Positions 1 through 6,888 of a DNA stretch of 21,332 nt are shown piece by piece. The notes below the pieces were generated by a model. That model was not told where the DNA came from and searched no databases. It saw only the letters and a program-made list of their open reading frames with translations. Origin of the DNA: CAYLLT01 sp964591605 (GTDB lineage: Bacteria > Planctomycetota > Phycisphaerae > UBA1845 > PWPN01). Each line of letters opens with the position of its first letter. Positions within the stretch are counted from its first letter, which is position 1. The translations under genes and the position numbers were made by a program. The stretch is from contig CAZQEN010000096.1 of assembly GCA_964591605.1 (NCBI GenBank), forward strand, positions 1-21,332, given 5' to 3'.

Positions 1-216
1 CCTGCCCAGCGGATCGGTGAAATCGTGGCGGGCAAGCGCGGCGTTACGGCCGATACCGATCTGCGCCTGTGCCGCTTCTTCGGCCTGTCCAGCGGCTACT
101 GGTTGCGGGCACAGGCAGCGTACGATACGGAGGTCGCGGCCGACGCCCTGGGTGAGACACTGGCCAGAATAAAGCCCTGGAAGGGGCTGGAAGCGCACGC
201 GGGTCGCACGGGCTGA
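1..216 (+). CDS. higA: HigA-family addiction module antitoxin, 5' end cut off by the window
   Basis: This is the C-terminal part of a HigA-type antitoxin, a Cro/XRE helix-turn-helix protein that normally neutralises the HigB mRNA interferase and represses its own operon. The frame is open from base 1 and 71 residues are visible. They carry the family's typical second half: RIGEIVAGKRGVTADTDLRL, then a CRFFGLSSGYWLRAQAAYD stretch covering the last helix of the HTH and the W-x-x-x-Q segment. A GTG at 25 could be mistaken for a start, but residues before it (PAQRIGEI) fit the family, so the real start lies upstream of the window. HigA genes usually follow higB directly, so a higB gene would be expected just off the left edge; this is inferred. 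The tail ends in KPWKGLEAHAGRTG, slightly unusual but within family variation. The family call is quite certain. Confidence 0.85.
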   Translation, partial: PAQRIGEIVAGKRGVTADTDLRLCRFFGLSSGYWLRAQAAYDTEVAADALGETLARIKPWKGLEAHAGRTG

Positions 217-358
217 CCAGCCGGCCACGCGCGAGGTGGGCACCGGCGCAGCCGCCGCGCGACCGCGCTTGAACGCGAAGCGATCTCCGCGGCTTAAGAG
301 TTATACGGAACGGCCAGCCGGCCCTCCATGTCCGGCCGTCCTGCCGCACTCACGTCGC

Positions 359-967
359 TCACCGCGCAGCACCGGGATTCTGCAACCCATCCAGAAACGC
401 CGGCAGATCCCGCAGCGGGAAGAAGTCTTCGCGTCCCCTGGGGCGTCCTTCGAGCAGCGCCAGGTCCAGCCGCCCGATCTTCGTCGCCGCATCATATTCG
501 CCAACCGCATTGTCCAGCAGGACCAGGGCCGCGTTCGACATCGATTCTTCGGTCTCGGGCGTCACGCCGCGAATGTGCAGCACCAGGCTGATGCCGCCCT
601 TGATTCTCTCGACCTCGCACCAGATGTCGTCGCAGCCCAGCGTCTGCCCATCCATGGTGATGGTTGCTTCCAGCGCGCCCCGCGGCCGAAACGCCTGAAT
701 TGTCCATCCCTCAATTTTCGGCGCCTCCCGCACGGCCCGCTCGATGCGCGGGAACAACGCCCGATCACCGTTGGCGCTGATGCAGAACATCCACGGTCCG
801 CGATCGGCCGGGCTGATTTCCCACGTCAGGCCGGGAAAGGCCTTCTCGAAACGCGTCGCGATCTCCACGGCCTGCGCATCGCTCTGCGACTCGCGCTTCA
901 GCCGCGTCTGCACGCGCCCGGTGTTCCGCGCCAGCCAATCCCAGAAACCGCGCTTCGCGTCAGTCAT
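359..967 (-). CDS. Uncharacterised cytoplasmic protein, 202 aa
   Basis: I do not recognise a named function. The protein starts MTDAKRGFWDWLARNTGRVQ, a 'FW-W' opening followed by a charged helical region. It continues with alternating beta-like segments (LTWEISPADRGPWMFCISANG, IEGWTIQAFRPRG, GISLVLHIRGV) and ends in a stretch rich in aspartate and leucine. No signal peptide, membrane segment or obvious catalytic motif is visible. I recall similar FWxWL...PGLxWEI...FCISANG proteins in assorted bacteria as conserved hypotheticals, but cannot attach a family name. The ATG at 967 is preceded by a GGAGG about seven bases upstream, which supports this start. It lies alone on the minus strand, 142 bp from the HigA gene and facing it tail to tail. 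The gene is credible from its start signal, length and composition; its role is unknown. Confidence 0.75.
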   Translation of the reverse strand: MTDAKRGFWDWLARNTGRVQTRLKRESQSDAQAVEIATRFEKAFPGLTWEISPADRGPWMFCISANGDRALFPRIERAVREAPKIEGWTIQAFRPRGALEATITMDGQTLGCDDIWCEVERIKGGISLVLHIRGVTPETEESMSNAALVLLDNAVGEYDAATKIGRLDLALLEGRPRGREDFFPLRDLPAFLDGLQNPGAAR

Positions 968-1294
968 GGCCTGGCCTCCATCACGGGGACGGGTTGATCA
1001 CACCCGATGCGCGCTTCACGCGCGGCAGCCAACCTGCAATCAAGCACGAATGGCCGCATCCACCCTCTGGTTGCCGACATCCACCCGGCCTCTCCCGTGG
1101 CCACGGCGCCACTGCAGTTCCAATGGGAGCATCAAAACCTGCGCTGCACCCCATCCCCCTGCACGGCAAACGTGCGGCATCCCATGGCCCCGGCCCTCTG
1201 GAACTGCCGGCGGACAAGAGGCAGCACAGAAAGCAGCGCATGAACACTCCTCTCGATGCGAGCGCGGCCGCCACGAACCAGCCAAGAACGCTTC
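968..1294. other. 327-bp stretch without a supported gene
   Basis: This lies between the start of the 202-residue protein gene (minus) and the end of the anti-sigma candidate. Open frames on both strands have no start signals or family motifs, and those on the minus strand are cysteine- and proline-rich without order. I see no repeat, hairpin or promoter I would defend. Confidence 0.5.
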
Positions 1295-1531
1295 TTAGTC
1301 TTCGATCGCCATCAGCGTTTCAAGTACCAGCTTGAACTGGCCGGTGCAGCACGGGCATGCTTCGAGATGCTCGCGCACGCACTCGAGCAATCCCTCAATC
1401 GGCGCTCCGTCGAGAACGCTTTGCGTGTACCTGTCCAGTTCATCCAGGCATTCCGGGCAGGTCAGCTCCACTTCCCGCGTCTGCCGGATCATCGTGAGCA
1501 GCCGGCCGACTTGTTCAGCATTCAGCGCCAT
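1295..1531 (-). CDS. Small zinc-finger anti-sigma factor candidate, 78 aa
   Basis: The gene begins nine bases after the stop of the ECF sigma factor gene on the same strand, so the two are almost certainly co-transcribed. The protein has an H55-x3-C59-x2-C62 motif (HLEACPCC), which matches the zinc-binding signature of ZAS-type anti-sigma factors. A second cysteine pair, C25 and C28 (CPEC), precedes it. There is no membrane segment, so if it is an anti-sigma factor it would be a soluble one that could respond to oxidation or metal loss through its cysteines, as in RsrA-like proteins. At 78 residues it is a minimal ZAS domain without a sensor domain. The family call rests on the motif and the gene pairing. 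The regulatory role is inferred. Confidence 0.75.
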   Translation of the reverse strand: MALNAEQVGRLLTMIRQTREVELTCPECLDELDRYTQSVLDGAPIEGLLECVREHLEACPCCTGQFKLVLETLMAIED

Positions 1532-1540
1532 GACTTCGCC

Positions 1541-2158
1541 TTATTCCAACGCCTCGTGAACTGCCTCAAAGGTAAATCCGGCGGCTTCCAGGCCGCGGCG
1601 TAGTTTCCTGCGGGCGTCGTGCAGCAGCTTGTAAATCGCGTTCGTGTTGGTCTCGAGCTTTTCGGCGATCTGAGGAAGCGGCATGCCGCCCAGCTCCGCG
1701 GTAAGCGCGGTCCATTGCCTTGGAGTCAATACAGTGTCGATCAGTTCTTTCAGTTTCCCCAGCAGCTTCGATTGCCCGCTCCCCTGTTCGGGCGTCCCGG
1801 ACGGGTCAGCAACGACCCGCGGATCGAAGTCCGCACCAGCGGTGATGCTCTCCAGCGACACATGCTGCCAGTCGCGTTTTCGCATCCGGCTGACCGCCGT
1901 ACGAACCGCGATGGTCACGGCCCACGTGCGGAATTTGCTCCGGCCTTCGAAGGCGGCCCGCTTTTCAAGGATCTTCATGCACGCCTCCTGCACGACATCC
2001 TCCAGAAACGCCTCGTCGACCCGGCCGCTTCTCGACAGGCTCCGGGACAGGCCCCGGCACAACATGTCGCGAAGGTCGCGCACGGCGTCATCGCGCAGCG
2101 TCGTGTCCTGCGACCCCAGGTCGTGCGCCCAATCGCTGTCATTGCGGCGAGCCGTCAT
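1541..2158 (-). CDS. ECF-type RNA polymerase sigma factor, 205 aa
   Basis: This is an extracytoplasmic-function sigma factor with the two expected domains. Sigma region 2 spans roughly residues 30-95, including the FLEDVVQEACMKILEKRAAF segment and the FRTWAVTIAVRTAVSRMRKRDW DNA-melting/-10 recognition helices. Region 4 spans about 140-195, with the helix-turn-helix LPQIAEKLETNTNAIYKLLH followed by a basic DARRKLRRGL helix. The frame is open up to 2515, but the upstream part reads through an intergenic palindromic repeat. The ATG at 2158 (MTARRNDSDW) gives the usual ECF length of about 200 residues, so I chose it although no clear ribosome binding site precedes it. The next gene encodes a zinc-finger protein likely to be its anti-sigma partner. 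It is transcribed divergently from the DUF417/SDR genes, which are its probable targets; that link is inferred. Confidence 0.9.
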   Translation of the reverse strand: MTARRNDSDWAHDLGSQDTTLRDDAVRDLRDMLCRGLSRSLSRSGRVDEAFLEDVVQEACMKILEKRAAFEGRSKFRTWAVTIAVRTAVSRMRKRDWQHVSLESITAGADFDPRVVADPSGTPEQGSGQSKLLGKLKELIDTVLTPRQWTALTAELGGMPLPQIAEKLETNTNAIYKLLHDARRKLRRGLEAAGFTFEAVHEALE

Positions 2159-2300
2159 CCGCTGCGTCCGTGTTGATGGTTTGTCACCGAACACCAGCAA
2201 CTTACCACCCGGGCGCACAGGCAGGCAACTGGCAACGGCCATCGCCGGCCGCTGATTCCTCTGACGCCGTCTCCGACGATTCCTTACTTCCTCAAGCTGC

Positions 2301-2375
2301 GGGGTGGCATGGGCAATGTACTCATTGCCCGTGCGGGCGGACCACGGGCAGCGAGTACGCTGCCCATGCCACCCC
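2301..2375. repeat. 75-bp palindromic dispersed repeat, copy 1
   Basis: The element has perfect 15-bp terminal inverted arms, GGGGTGGCATGGGCA (2301-2315) and TGCCCATGCCACCCC (2361-2375). Inside are two smaller hairpins: GGGCAATG/CATTGCCC at 2311-2330 and GGGCAGCG/CGCTGCCC. An alternative GCCCGTG/CACGGGC pairing is also possible, so RNA or single-stranded DNA could form a clover-like fold. A copy matching at 63 of 65 bases lies at 4860-4924. It sits in the 355-bp gap between the divergent sigma factor and DUF417 genes. It looks like a REP-type or MITE-like repeat; no transposase is nearby. Confidence 0.85.
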
Positions 2376-2462
2376 TGGTCTGTGAGGGCCGGTCCTTCTG
2401 GGTTTGCACATCGTTTTTCTTTTTTCGGTAAGGAATCGAGGTGGGCGGCATCCAAGGGCCAG

Positions 2463-2486
2463 GAACGAAACGGGAGCGAACGAAAC
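2463..2486 (+). promoter_or_regulatory. Paired 9-bp direct repeat upstream of the DUF417 gene
   Basis: GAACGAAAC occurs at 2463-2471 and again, identically, at 2478-2486, a 15-bp spacing, ending 27 bases before the ATG of the DUF417 gene. The first copy is preceded by G, giving GGAAC, which resembles an ECF -35 element, but I see no convincing ECF -10 sequence at the right distance. The pair may be an operator or part of a promoter controlling the redox gene cluster. This is a positional inference only. Confidence 0.35.
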
Positions 2487-2513
2487 CTCTTTTCTTTCAG
2501 AAAGGACGTGCCC

Positions 2514-3068
2514 ATGTCGGCAACCGCACTTCACCCGGCCATCAGTATCCAGAAGCTCATCCGGCGGGCCGGCTCGCTGCCATTGATCGCGGCGGGCACC
2601 GTGGAAACCCTGGGGCGGCACACCGCCCGCTACGGCCTGGTCCTCGCGCTCTTCTGGATCGGCGGGATGAAATTCACCGCCTACGAGGCGCAGGGTATCT
2701 CGGGCTTTGTCGCCAACAGTCCGCTGATGAGCTGGGCCTACTCGGTGTTCAGCATTCAGAGCTTCTCCGCCCTGCTGGGGGTGACGGAAATCGGCATCGC
2801 CCTGCTCATCGCTTCCCGGCCCTTCTCGGCTCGGCTCGCCCTGGTCGGCAGCGGCCTGGCCGTTGGCATGTTTCTGACCACATTGAGCTTCATCCTCACG
2901 ACCCCGGGCGTGTGGGAAGCATCGGCTGGCGGATTTCCGGCGCTCTCCGTGGTGCCCGGGCAGTTCCTCGCCAAGGACTTTGTGCTGCTGGGTGCATCGC
3001 TGCGGCTGTTCGCCGACGACTGGCGCGCCCTGACAACCCGCCGAACTCACGAGCAGCGGTCCAAGTGA
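2514..3068 (+). CDS. DUF417 / YkgB (RclC)-like inner membrane protein, 184 aa
   Basis: The protein belongs to the DUF417 family, whose E. coli members include RclC (YkgB), induced by reactive chlorine species. Family-typical text is visible: ARYGLVLALFWIGGMKFTAY, GFVANSPLMSW, LLGVTEIGIALLIA, LTTLSFILTTPGV and GQFLAKDFVLLGASLRL. These outline four membrane helices at roughly residues 38-55, 80-102, 108-130 and 148-166. The start at 2514 is supported by AAAGGA seven bases upstream. The longer open frame from 2304 only reads through the intergenic repeat. It is the first of four plus-strand genes divergent from the ECF sigma factor. A role in a membrane stress response to oxidants fits the family and its SDR-type neighbours but is inferred. 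Length is normal for the family. Confidence 0.87.
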   Translation: MSATALHPAISIQKLIRRAGSLPLIAAGTVETLGRHTARYGLVLALFWIGGMKFTAYEAQGISGFVANSPLMSWAYSVFSIQSFSALLGVTEIGIALLIASRPFSARLALVGSGLAVGMFLTTLSFILTTPGVWEASAGGFPALSVVPGQFLAKDFVLLGASLRLFADDWRALTTRRTHEQRSK

Positions 3069-3107
3069 AACCACCTGCAAACTCGAAGATCCAGAAGGAG
3101 ACGATCG

Positions 3108-3836
3108 ATGAACGGCCAACCGACTTCACTTTTGAACGAAGCGATCGACGCTCATGGCGGCATCGACCGCTGGCGACGGTTCAAGGGTGTCGCCTCGACC
3201 ATCATCAGCGGCGGCATGCTCTGGGAAATCAAGAAGGCCAGCGTCATCCGCACGCCGCGTCGGGCGACGAGTGAGTTCCGCCGTCAGTGGACGCGGGTGA
3301 CGCCCTTCGGCGATCCCGACTGGACCATGACCTGGGCGCCGGAGCATGCCGAGATCACCGACGGCAAAGGCGTCATCATTGCCCAGCGCGACAACGGCCG
3401 CGACGCCTTCGATCGCGGATACGATGCCCCGTGGGATCCCATGAACCTGGCGTATTTCAATGGCTACGCCATGTGGACCTACCATGCGTTTCCGTTCGTG
3501 TTCGCCGAGCCGGGTTACGAGGCGCGCGAAATCGAGCCGATCGCGCACGACGGCGGGATGCTGCGCGGACTGGCCGTCCGCCTCCCCGAGGGCATCCATT
3601 CCCACACGCGCGAGCAGCGTTTCTACTTCGGCTCGGACGGCCTGCTGCGGCGTCACGACTATGAAGTGGATGTGTGGGCGGACACGCCTGCGGCGCATTT
3701 CCTGTCCGACTACATGGACGTGAACGGCCTTAAGTTCCCGCGCACTCGAAGGGTCTTCGCCCGTCGGCCCGATGGGCGCCCCGATTGGGACTTCAGTCTG
3801 GTGACCATCGACCTGTCCGACTACAAGCTCTTCTGA
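3108..3836 (+). CDS. Uncharacterised conserved protein, 242 aa
   Basis: I do not know a function for this family, although the pattern LLNEAIDAHGGIDRWRRF at the N-terminus, PWDPMNLAYFNGYAMWTY in the middle and IDLSDYKLF at the end is one I recall from conserved hypotheticals in proteobacteria and others. The body alternates beta strands with short turns (FRRQWTRVTPFGDPDW, EQRFYFGSDGLLRRHDY, KFPRTRRVFAR), as in lipoprotein-binding half-barrel folds such as LolA/LppX. That fold suggestion is only an impression. There is no signal peptide or membrane segment, so it is probably cytoplasmic. AAGGAG lies eight bases before the ATG. The gene starts 39 bp after the DUF417 gene and ends 57 bp before the first SDR gene, consistent with one operon. 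Confidence 0.82.
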   Translation: MNGQPTSLLNEAIDAHGGIDRWRRFKGVASTIISGGMLWEIKKASVIRTPRRATSEFRRQWTRVTPFGDPDWTMTWAPEHAEITDGKGVIIAQRDNGRDAFDRGYDAPWDPMNLAYFNGYAMWTYHAFPFVFAEPGYEAREIEPIAHDGGMLRGLAVRLPEGIHSHTREQRFYFGSDGLLRRHDYEVDVWADTPAAHFLSDYMDVNGLKFPRTRRVFARRPDGRPDWDFSLVTIDLSDYKLF

Positions 3837-3893
3837 GCGGCGGAAGCGGTGCAGGTGTTTTCGCGATCATTTTTCTTCGCAAAGGAGGTCAAG

Positions 3894-4835
3894 ATGAGAG
3901 TGTTCATTGCCGGCGGAACGGGAGTGATCGGTCGTCCACTGATCGCGGAATTGCTGGCCAGGGGACACGCTGTCGTTGCCCTGACCCGCTCTCCAGAAAA
4001 GGCGGAGGCGTTGGCAGAACAGGGCGTCGAACCTGCCATTGCCGACGTGTTCGATGCCGATGCGGTCAAAGCGGTTGTCCGTCGCGCTCAGCCGGACATT
4101 GTGATTGAGCAACTCACGGCGCTCCCGAAAACATACACACGTGAGTCCATGAGTGCCGCCGCCACGTTCAATCGCCGCATCCGGTTGGATGGGGGCGCCA
4201 ACGTGCTGGCCGCGGCGCAGGCGGCGGGTGTGCGGCGTTACCTGAGGCAGTCGATCGCATTCTGGGCGACTCCCGGCCCTGGATTAGCCGATGAAAGCAC
4301 GCCGATGGCGGTCAATGCTTCGCCCGCGGTCGCAGCAGACATCCGCGTCGTCTCAGAGATTGAGCGTCGCTTACGGGACGCTCACGACATAGAAGGGATC
4401 GCCTTGCGCTACGGCTTCTTCTACGGGCCCGGCACCTGGTTCAACCCCGATGGCGACGTTGCCCAGCAGGTGCGACAGCAACAGTTCCCCATCATCGGGA
4501 ATGGCGAAGGCGTCTGGTCGTGGCTGCACATCGACGACGCCGCCATCGCCACCGTCGCGGCGGCCGAGCAGGGCAATCCCGGAATCTATCTGATCGTGAA
4601 CGATCGACCCCTGGCGGTGCGCGACTGGCTCCCCGCGTTCGCCCGCTGGCTGAATGCTCCGCCACCACCGCGGATTTCAGTTGAGGATGCTCTGAAAGCG
4701 GGTGGCGCCGATGCGGTTTACTACGGGACACAGATGCGAGGCGCATCAAACGGGAAGGCGAAGCGCGAACTGGGCTTTCAGCCGAGGCCGCTGGAATGGA
4801 CGGTTGGCACCGCCGCGGCACATGCCCGGACTTGA
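3894..4835 (+). CDS. NAD-dependent epimerase/dehydratase-like (atypical SDR) protein, 313 aa
   Basis: This is an extended/atypical short-chain dehydrogenase with a Rossmann fold. The nucleotide-binding motif GGTGVIGRPL lies at residues 6-15, followed by the acidic-turn region LTRSPEKAEAL and the ADVFDADAVKAVVRRAQPDIVI segment. The C-terminal part contains GIALRYGFFYGPGTWF and WSWLHIDDAA, typical of epimerase-like substrate domains. I see no canonical Tyr-x3-Lys active-site pair around RRYLRQSIAFWATPGPG, which places it among atypical SDRs whose catalysis is uncertain. A strong AAAGGAGGT precedes the ATG at 3894, so the upstream extension to 3849 is rejected. It is third in the presumed operon divergent from the ECF sigma factor. 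The substrate cannot be read from sequence. Confidence 0.88.
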   Translation: MRVFIAGGTGVIGRPLIAELLARGHAVVALTRSPEKAEALAEQGVEPAIADVFDADAVKAVVRRAQPDIVIEQLTALPKTYTRESMSAAATFNRRIRLDGGANVLAAAQAAGVRRYLRQSIAFWATPGPGLADESTPMAVNASPAVAADIRVVSEIERRLRDAHDIEGIALRYGFFYGPGTWFNPDGDVAQQVRQQQFPIIGNGEGVWSWLHIDDAAIATVAAAEQGNPGIYLIVNDRPLAVRDWLPAFARWLNAPPPPRISVEDALKAGGADAVYYGTQMRGASNGKAKRELGFQPRPLEWTVGTAAAHART

Positions 4836-4859
4836 GTGCAGATGCAGAGTTTACCGGGC

Positions 4860-4924
4860 GGCATGGGCAATGTACTCATTGCCCGTGCGGGCGGACCACG
4901 GGCAGCCAATACGCTGCCCATGCC
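4860..4924. repeat. 65-bp palindromic dispersed repeat, copy 2
   Basis: This copy matches 2306-2370 at 63 of 65 bases; the two differences lie in the right inner hairpin (GCGAGT versus GCCAAT), whose pairing is thereby weakened. The outer arms GGCATGGGCA and TGCCCATGCC are intact. It lies in the 178-bp gap between the two SDR genes and could terminate or attenuate transcription or stabilise message ends. The near identity of two copies 2.5 kb apart suggests recent spread or gene conversion. Confidence 0.85.
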
Positions 4925-5013
4925 CCCCGTGCTCCTCAAGGCCAGTCGGTCTGTGCCGGGATCCAATGAACGAATGATCGCCGTCGGCATTCAAGCTGCT
5001 GGAGGAAAAACGG

Positions 5014-5931
5014 ATGACAACTCCCATTCTGGTCACCGGCGCGGCGGGCCGCATCGGCTCGGTCGGACGCAACGTCACTGAACTGCTGCTCAAACAGGGC
5101 CACGCAGTCCGCGCGATGGTGCGAACTGAAGACGAGCGCGCGCAGGCGCTGCGCCATGTCGGCGCCCAGGTCGTCGTCGGAGATCTGCTCGATCTCGATT
5201 CGATGCACAGGGCCGTGGACGGCTGCGAGTCCATGTACTTCGGCATGTCGGTTTCGGATGACTATCTGGCCGCGACCGTCAATGCGGCGGCGGTGGCCCG
5301 GCATCACGGCGTGAAAGCGTTCGTCAACATGTCGCAGATGACGCTCGCACAGATGAGCATCACGCAGACCACGCCGAGCCCGCAACACAAGCTGCACTGG
5401 CTCGCCGAGCAGGCGCTCAACTGGTCCGGCCTGCCGGTCGTGCACGTGCGCCCGACGGTCTTCATGGAGAACTTCTTTCTGCTTTTCACGGCCGACTCCG
5501 TCCGGGAATCCGACCAGATCCGGCTGCCGCTTGGCGACGGCAGGACTTCGCCTGTCGCCGTGGAAGACGTGGCGCGCGTGCTTGCCGCGCTGCTCGCCCG
5601 TCCGCAGCCGCACATCGGGAAGGTCTATCACCTGACCGGTCCGCAGTCCGAGAATATGCATTTCTATGCGCAGGAGTATTCGAAGGCGCTGGGCCGCACG
5701 ATCACCTACCAGGATATTCCGGTTGCTCCGTGGCGCGACGCGCTCCTCCAGCGTGGCCTCTCCATCCACCTGGTCAACCACCTCGCGACGATGGCGGACC
5801 TGCATCGCGCGGGACGCTACGATCGCATGTCGAACGACGTGTTCACGCTGACGGGCGGCAAGCCCATGAGCGTGCAGGAGTTTGTCAGAAAGCATGCAGC
5901 AGCGTTCACCGCGGCCGCGCAAGCGGTCTGA
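5014..5931 (+). CDS. NmrA-like NAD(P)-binding protein (atypical SDR), 305 aa
   Basis: The protein has the NmrA/SDR_a type Rossmann N-terminus: ILVTGAAGRIGSVGRNVTEL (residues 5-24), then VRAMVRTEDERAQAL and VVVGDLLDLDSMHRAVDGCE, the last being the usual strand after which an NAD(P)-binding loop follows. VHVRPTVFMENF and SPVAVEDVARVLAALL are family-typical downstream segments. No Tyr-x3-Lys pair is seen, as in redox-sensing NmrA relatives. It may be a quinone or aldehyde reductase or a nucleotide-sensing regulator. GGAGG lies seven bases ahead of the ATG at 5014. It follows the other SDR gene by 178 bp with a palindromic repeat between, so read-through from the operon is possible but not certain. 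It ends 27 bp from the convergent DUF6985-like gene. Confidence 0.88.
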   Translation: MTTPILVTGAAGRIGSVGRNVTELLLKQGHAVRAMVRTEDERAQALRHVGAQVVVGDLLDLDSMHRAVDGCESMYFGMSVSDDYLAATVNAAAVARHHGVKAFVNMSQMTLAQMSITQTTPSPQHKLHWLAEQALNWSGLPVVHVRPTVFMENFFLLFTADSVRESDQIRLPLGDGRTSPVAVEDVARVLAALLARPQPHIGKVYHLTGPQSENMHFYAQEYSKALGRTITYQDIPVAPWRDALLQRGLSIHLVNHLATMADLHRAGRYDRMSNDVFTLTGGKPMSVQEFVRKHAAAFTAAAQAV

Positions 5932-5958
5932 CGAGTGTGTGTGAGGTCGGCTTCCGGT

Positions 5959-6528
5959 TCAATCATCATCCTCATCGTCGGAATCGCTGTCGAACGCCGC
6001 CGCCTCGCCCATATAGCCGGTGCCGAGGATCTCCTTCCCATCGGTCAGCACGCCGACCCCGTGCTCTTCCTCGAAGACCGCGCTGAACACCAGCTCGGCC
6101 ACCGGTTTCTCGTACCCGTCGGCGTCCTTGCGGATCACGATGCGCACAAAGCGCATGGCCGACAGCAGGTCTTCGGCCCGTTTCGGGGCCGGGTGGCGGC
6201 CTGACATCAGTGCGACCTCCTTCAGGTCACCATGCCACCACATCCCCGAGTCGCCGCTGCGGCCGTTGAAGTCGTCCCACAGCGCCCGAATGACTTTGCC
6301 CGGCAGCTCCGCCTGCGCCGCGAGGACGCGGGCGGCGACGGCCATCGCCGCCTTCGACGGAACGTCCTTCGGATCGTCCGCCTCGATCATGAGCTTGCGC
6401 TCCCCCGTAGGCTCCTGCTCCCACGTGAACGCATCGAAGGCCGGCGCCTTCACCGTGGTGACCCAGGCGTCATCATCGCGGTCATACTTGAACGTGCCGA
6501 AGTCCGGGTGAGTCCACGTTACCGCCAT
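5959..6528 (-). CDS. DUF6985-like protein with acidic tail, 189 aa
   Basis: The sequence opens MAVTWTHPDFGTFKYDRDDDAWVTTV and contains FSAVFEEEHGVGVLTDGKEI followed by LGTGYMGEAAAFD. That layout, an N-terminal strand-rich part binding a bulky W and a later E-E-H-G-x-G-V motif, resembles the DUF6985/DUF2004 group of small proteins often found near immunity or contact-dependent loci. The assignment is from memory of the motif and is moderate. The C-terminus is strikingly acidic (SDSDDEDDD). No signal peptide or membrane segment is present. AAGGAGGA lies just upstream of the ATG at 6528, a strong start signal. It is a single gene, converging on the SDR gene at its 3' side and with the repeat array upstream of its start. 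The function is unknown. Confidence 0.72.
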   Translation of the reverse strand: MAVTWTHPDFGTFKYDRDDDAWVTTVKAPAFDAFTWEQEPTGERKLMIEADDPKDVPSKAAMAVAARVLAAQAELPGKVIRALWDDFNGRSGDSGMWWHGDLKEVALMSGRHPAPKRAEDLLSAMRFVRIVIRKDADGYEKPVAELVFSAVFEEEHGVGVLTDGKEILGTGYMGEAAAFDSDSDDEDDD

Positions 6529-6590
6529 CGATTCCTCCTTCGTTGCACCGGGGACGCAGAGTCCTCAAAACAGGTTCTCCTCGCGAAAAG

Positions 6591-6888
6591 CCGCGTAGGG
6601 TCCGCTGTGCGGACGGAATACCGGGGGTGCCGCCCGCGTTCCGTCCGCGGTGCAGACCCTGCGTTTGCTCCACGTTGTCACCAGCGAAGGCCAGCCGCGT
6701 AGGGTCCGCTGTGCGGACGGAATACCGGGGGTGCCGCCCGCGTTCCGTCCGCGGAGCGGGCCCTGCGTTTGCTCCACGTTGTCACCAGTAGGGTCCGCTG
6801 TGCGGACGGAGTGTCGGGAGTGCCGCCCGTGTCGCGTCCGCGGAGCGGACCCTGCGTTTACTCCACGTTGTCACCAGCGAAGGCCAGG
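6591..6888. repeat. Three-copy array of a 104/89-bp palindromic unit
   Basis: Three units begin at 6591, 6695 and 6789 (the third lacks the first five bases, starting at TAGGGTCCGC). Each carries an inverted core, GTAGGGTCCGCTGTGCGGACG paired with CGTCCGCGGAGCGGACCCTGCG-like sequence, then a shared trailer CTCCACGTTGTCACCAG. Unit 1 to unit 2 is a 104-bp period; unit 2 to unit 3 is 89 bp, because a 15-bp spacer is missing. Units 1 and 2 are nearly identical, unit 3 more diverged. Frames on both strands stay open through it but encode low-complexity repeats, so I do not call genes here. Confidence 0.88.

Noticed and set aside
981..1285. Cysteine-rich small open frames on the minus strand
   Set aside because: No ribosome site, no conserved motif and disordered composition; they overlap each other in two frames.
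2429..2466. A full ECF promoter upstream of DUF417
   Set aside because: GGAAC is present, but no matching -10 lies 16-17 bp downstream, so only the direct repeat is reported.
2159..2515. The upstream extension of the sigma factor gene
   Set aside because: It crosses the palindromic repeat and lacks family similarity; the ATG at 2158 gives the normal ECF length.
6591..6888. The repeat array as a CRISPR
   Set aside because: The units are contiguous and palindromic, with no unique spacers of constant length and no cas genes nearby.
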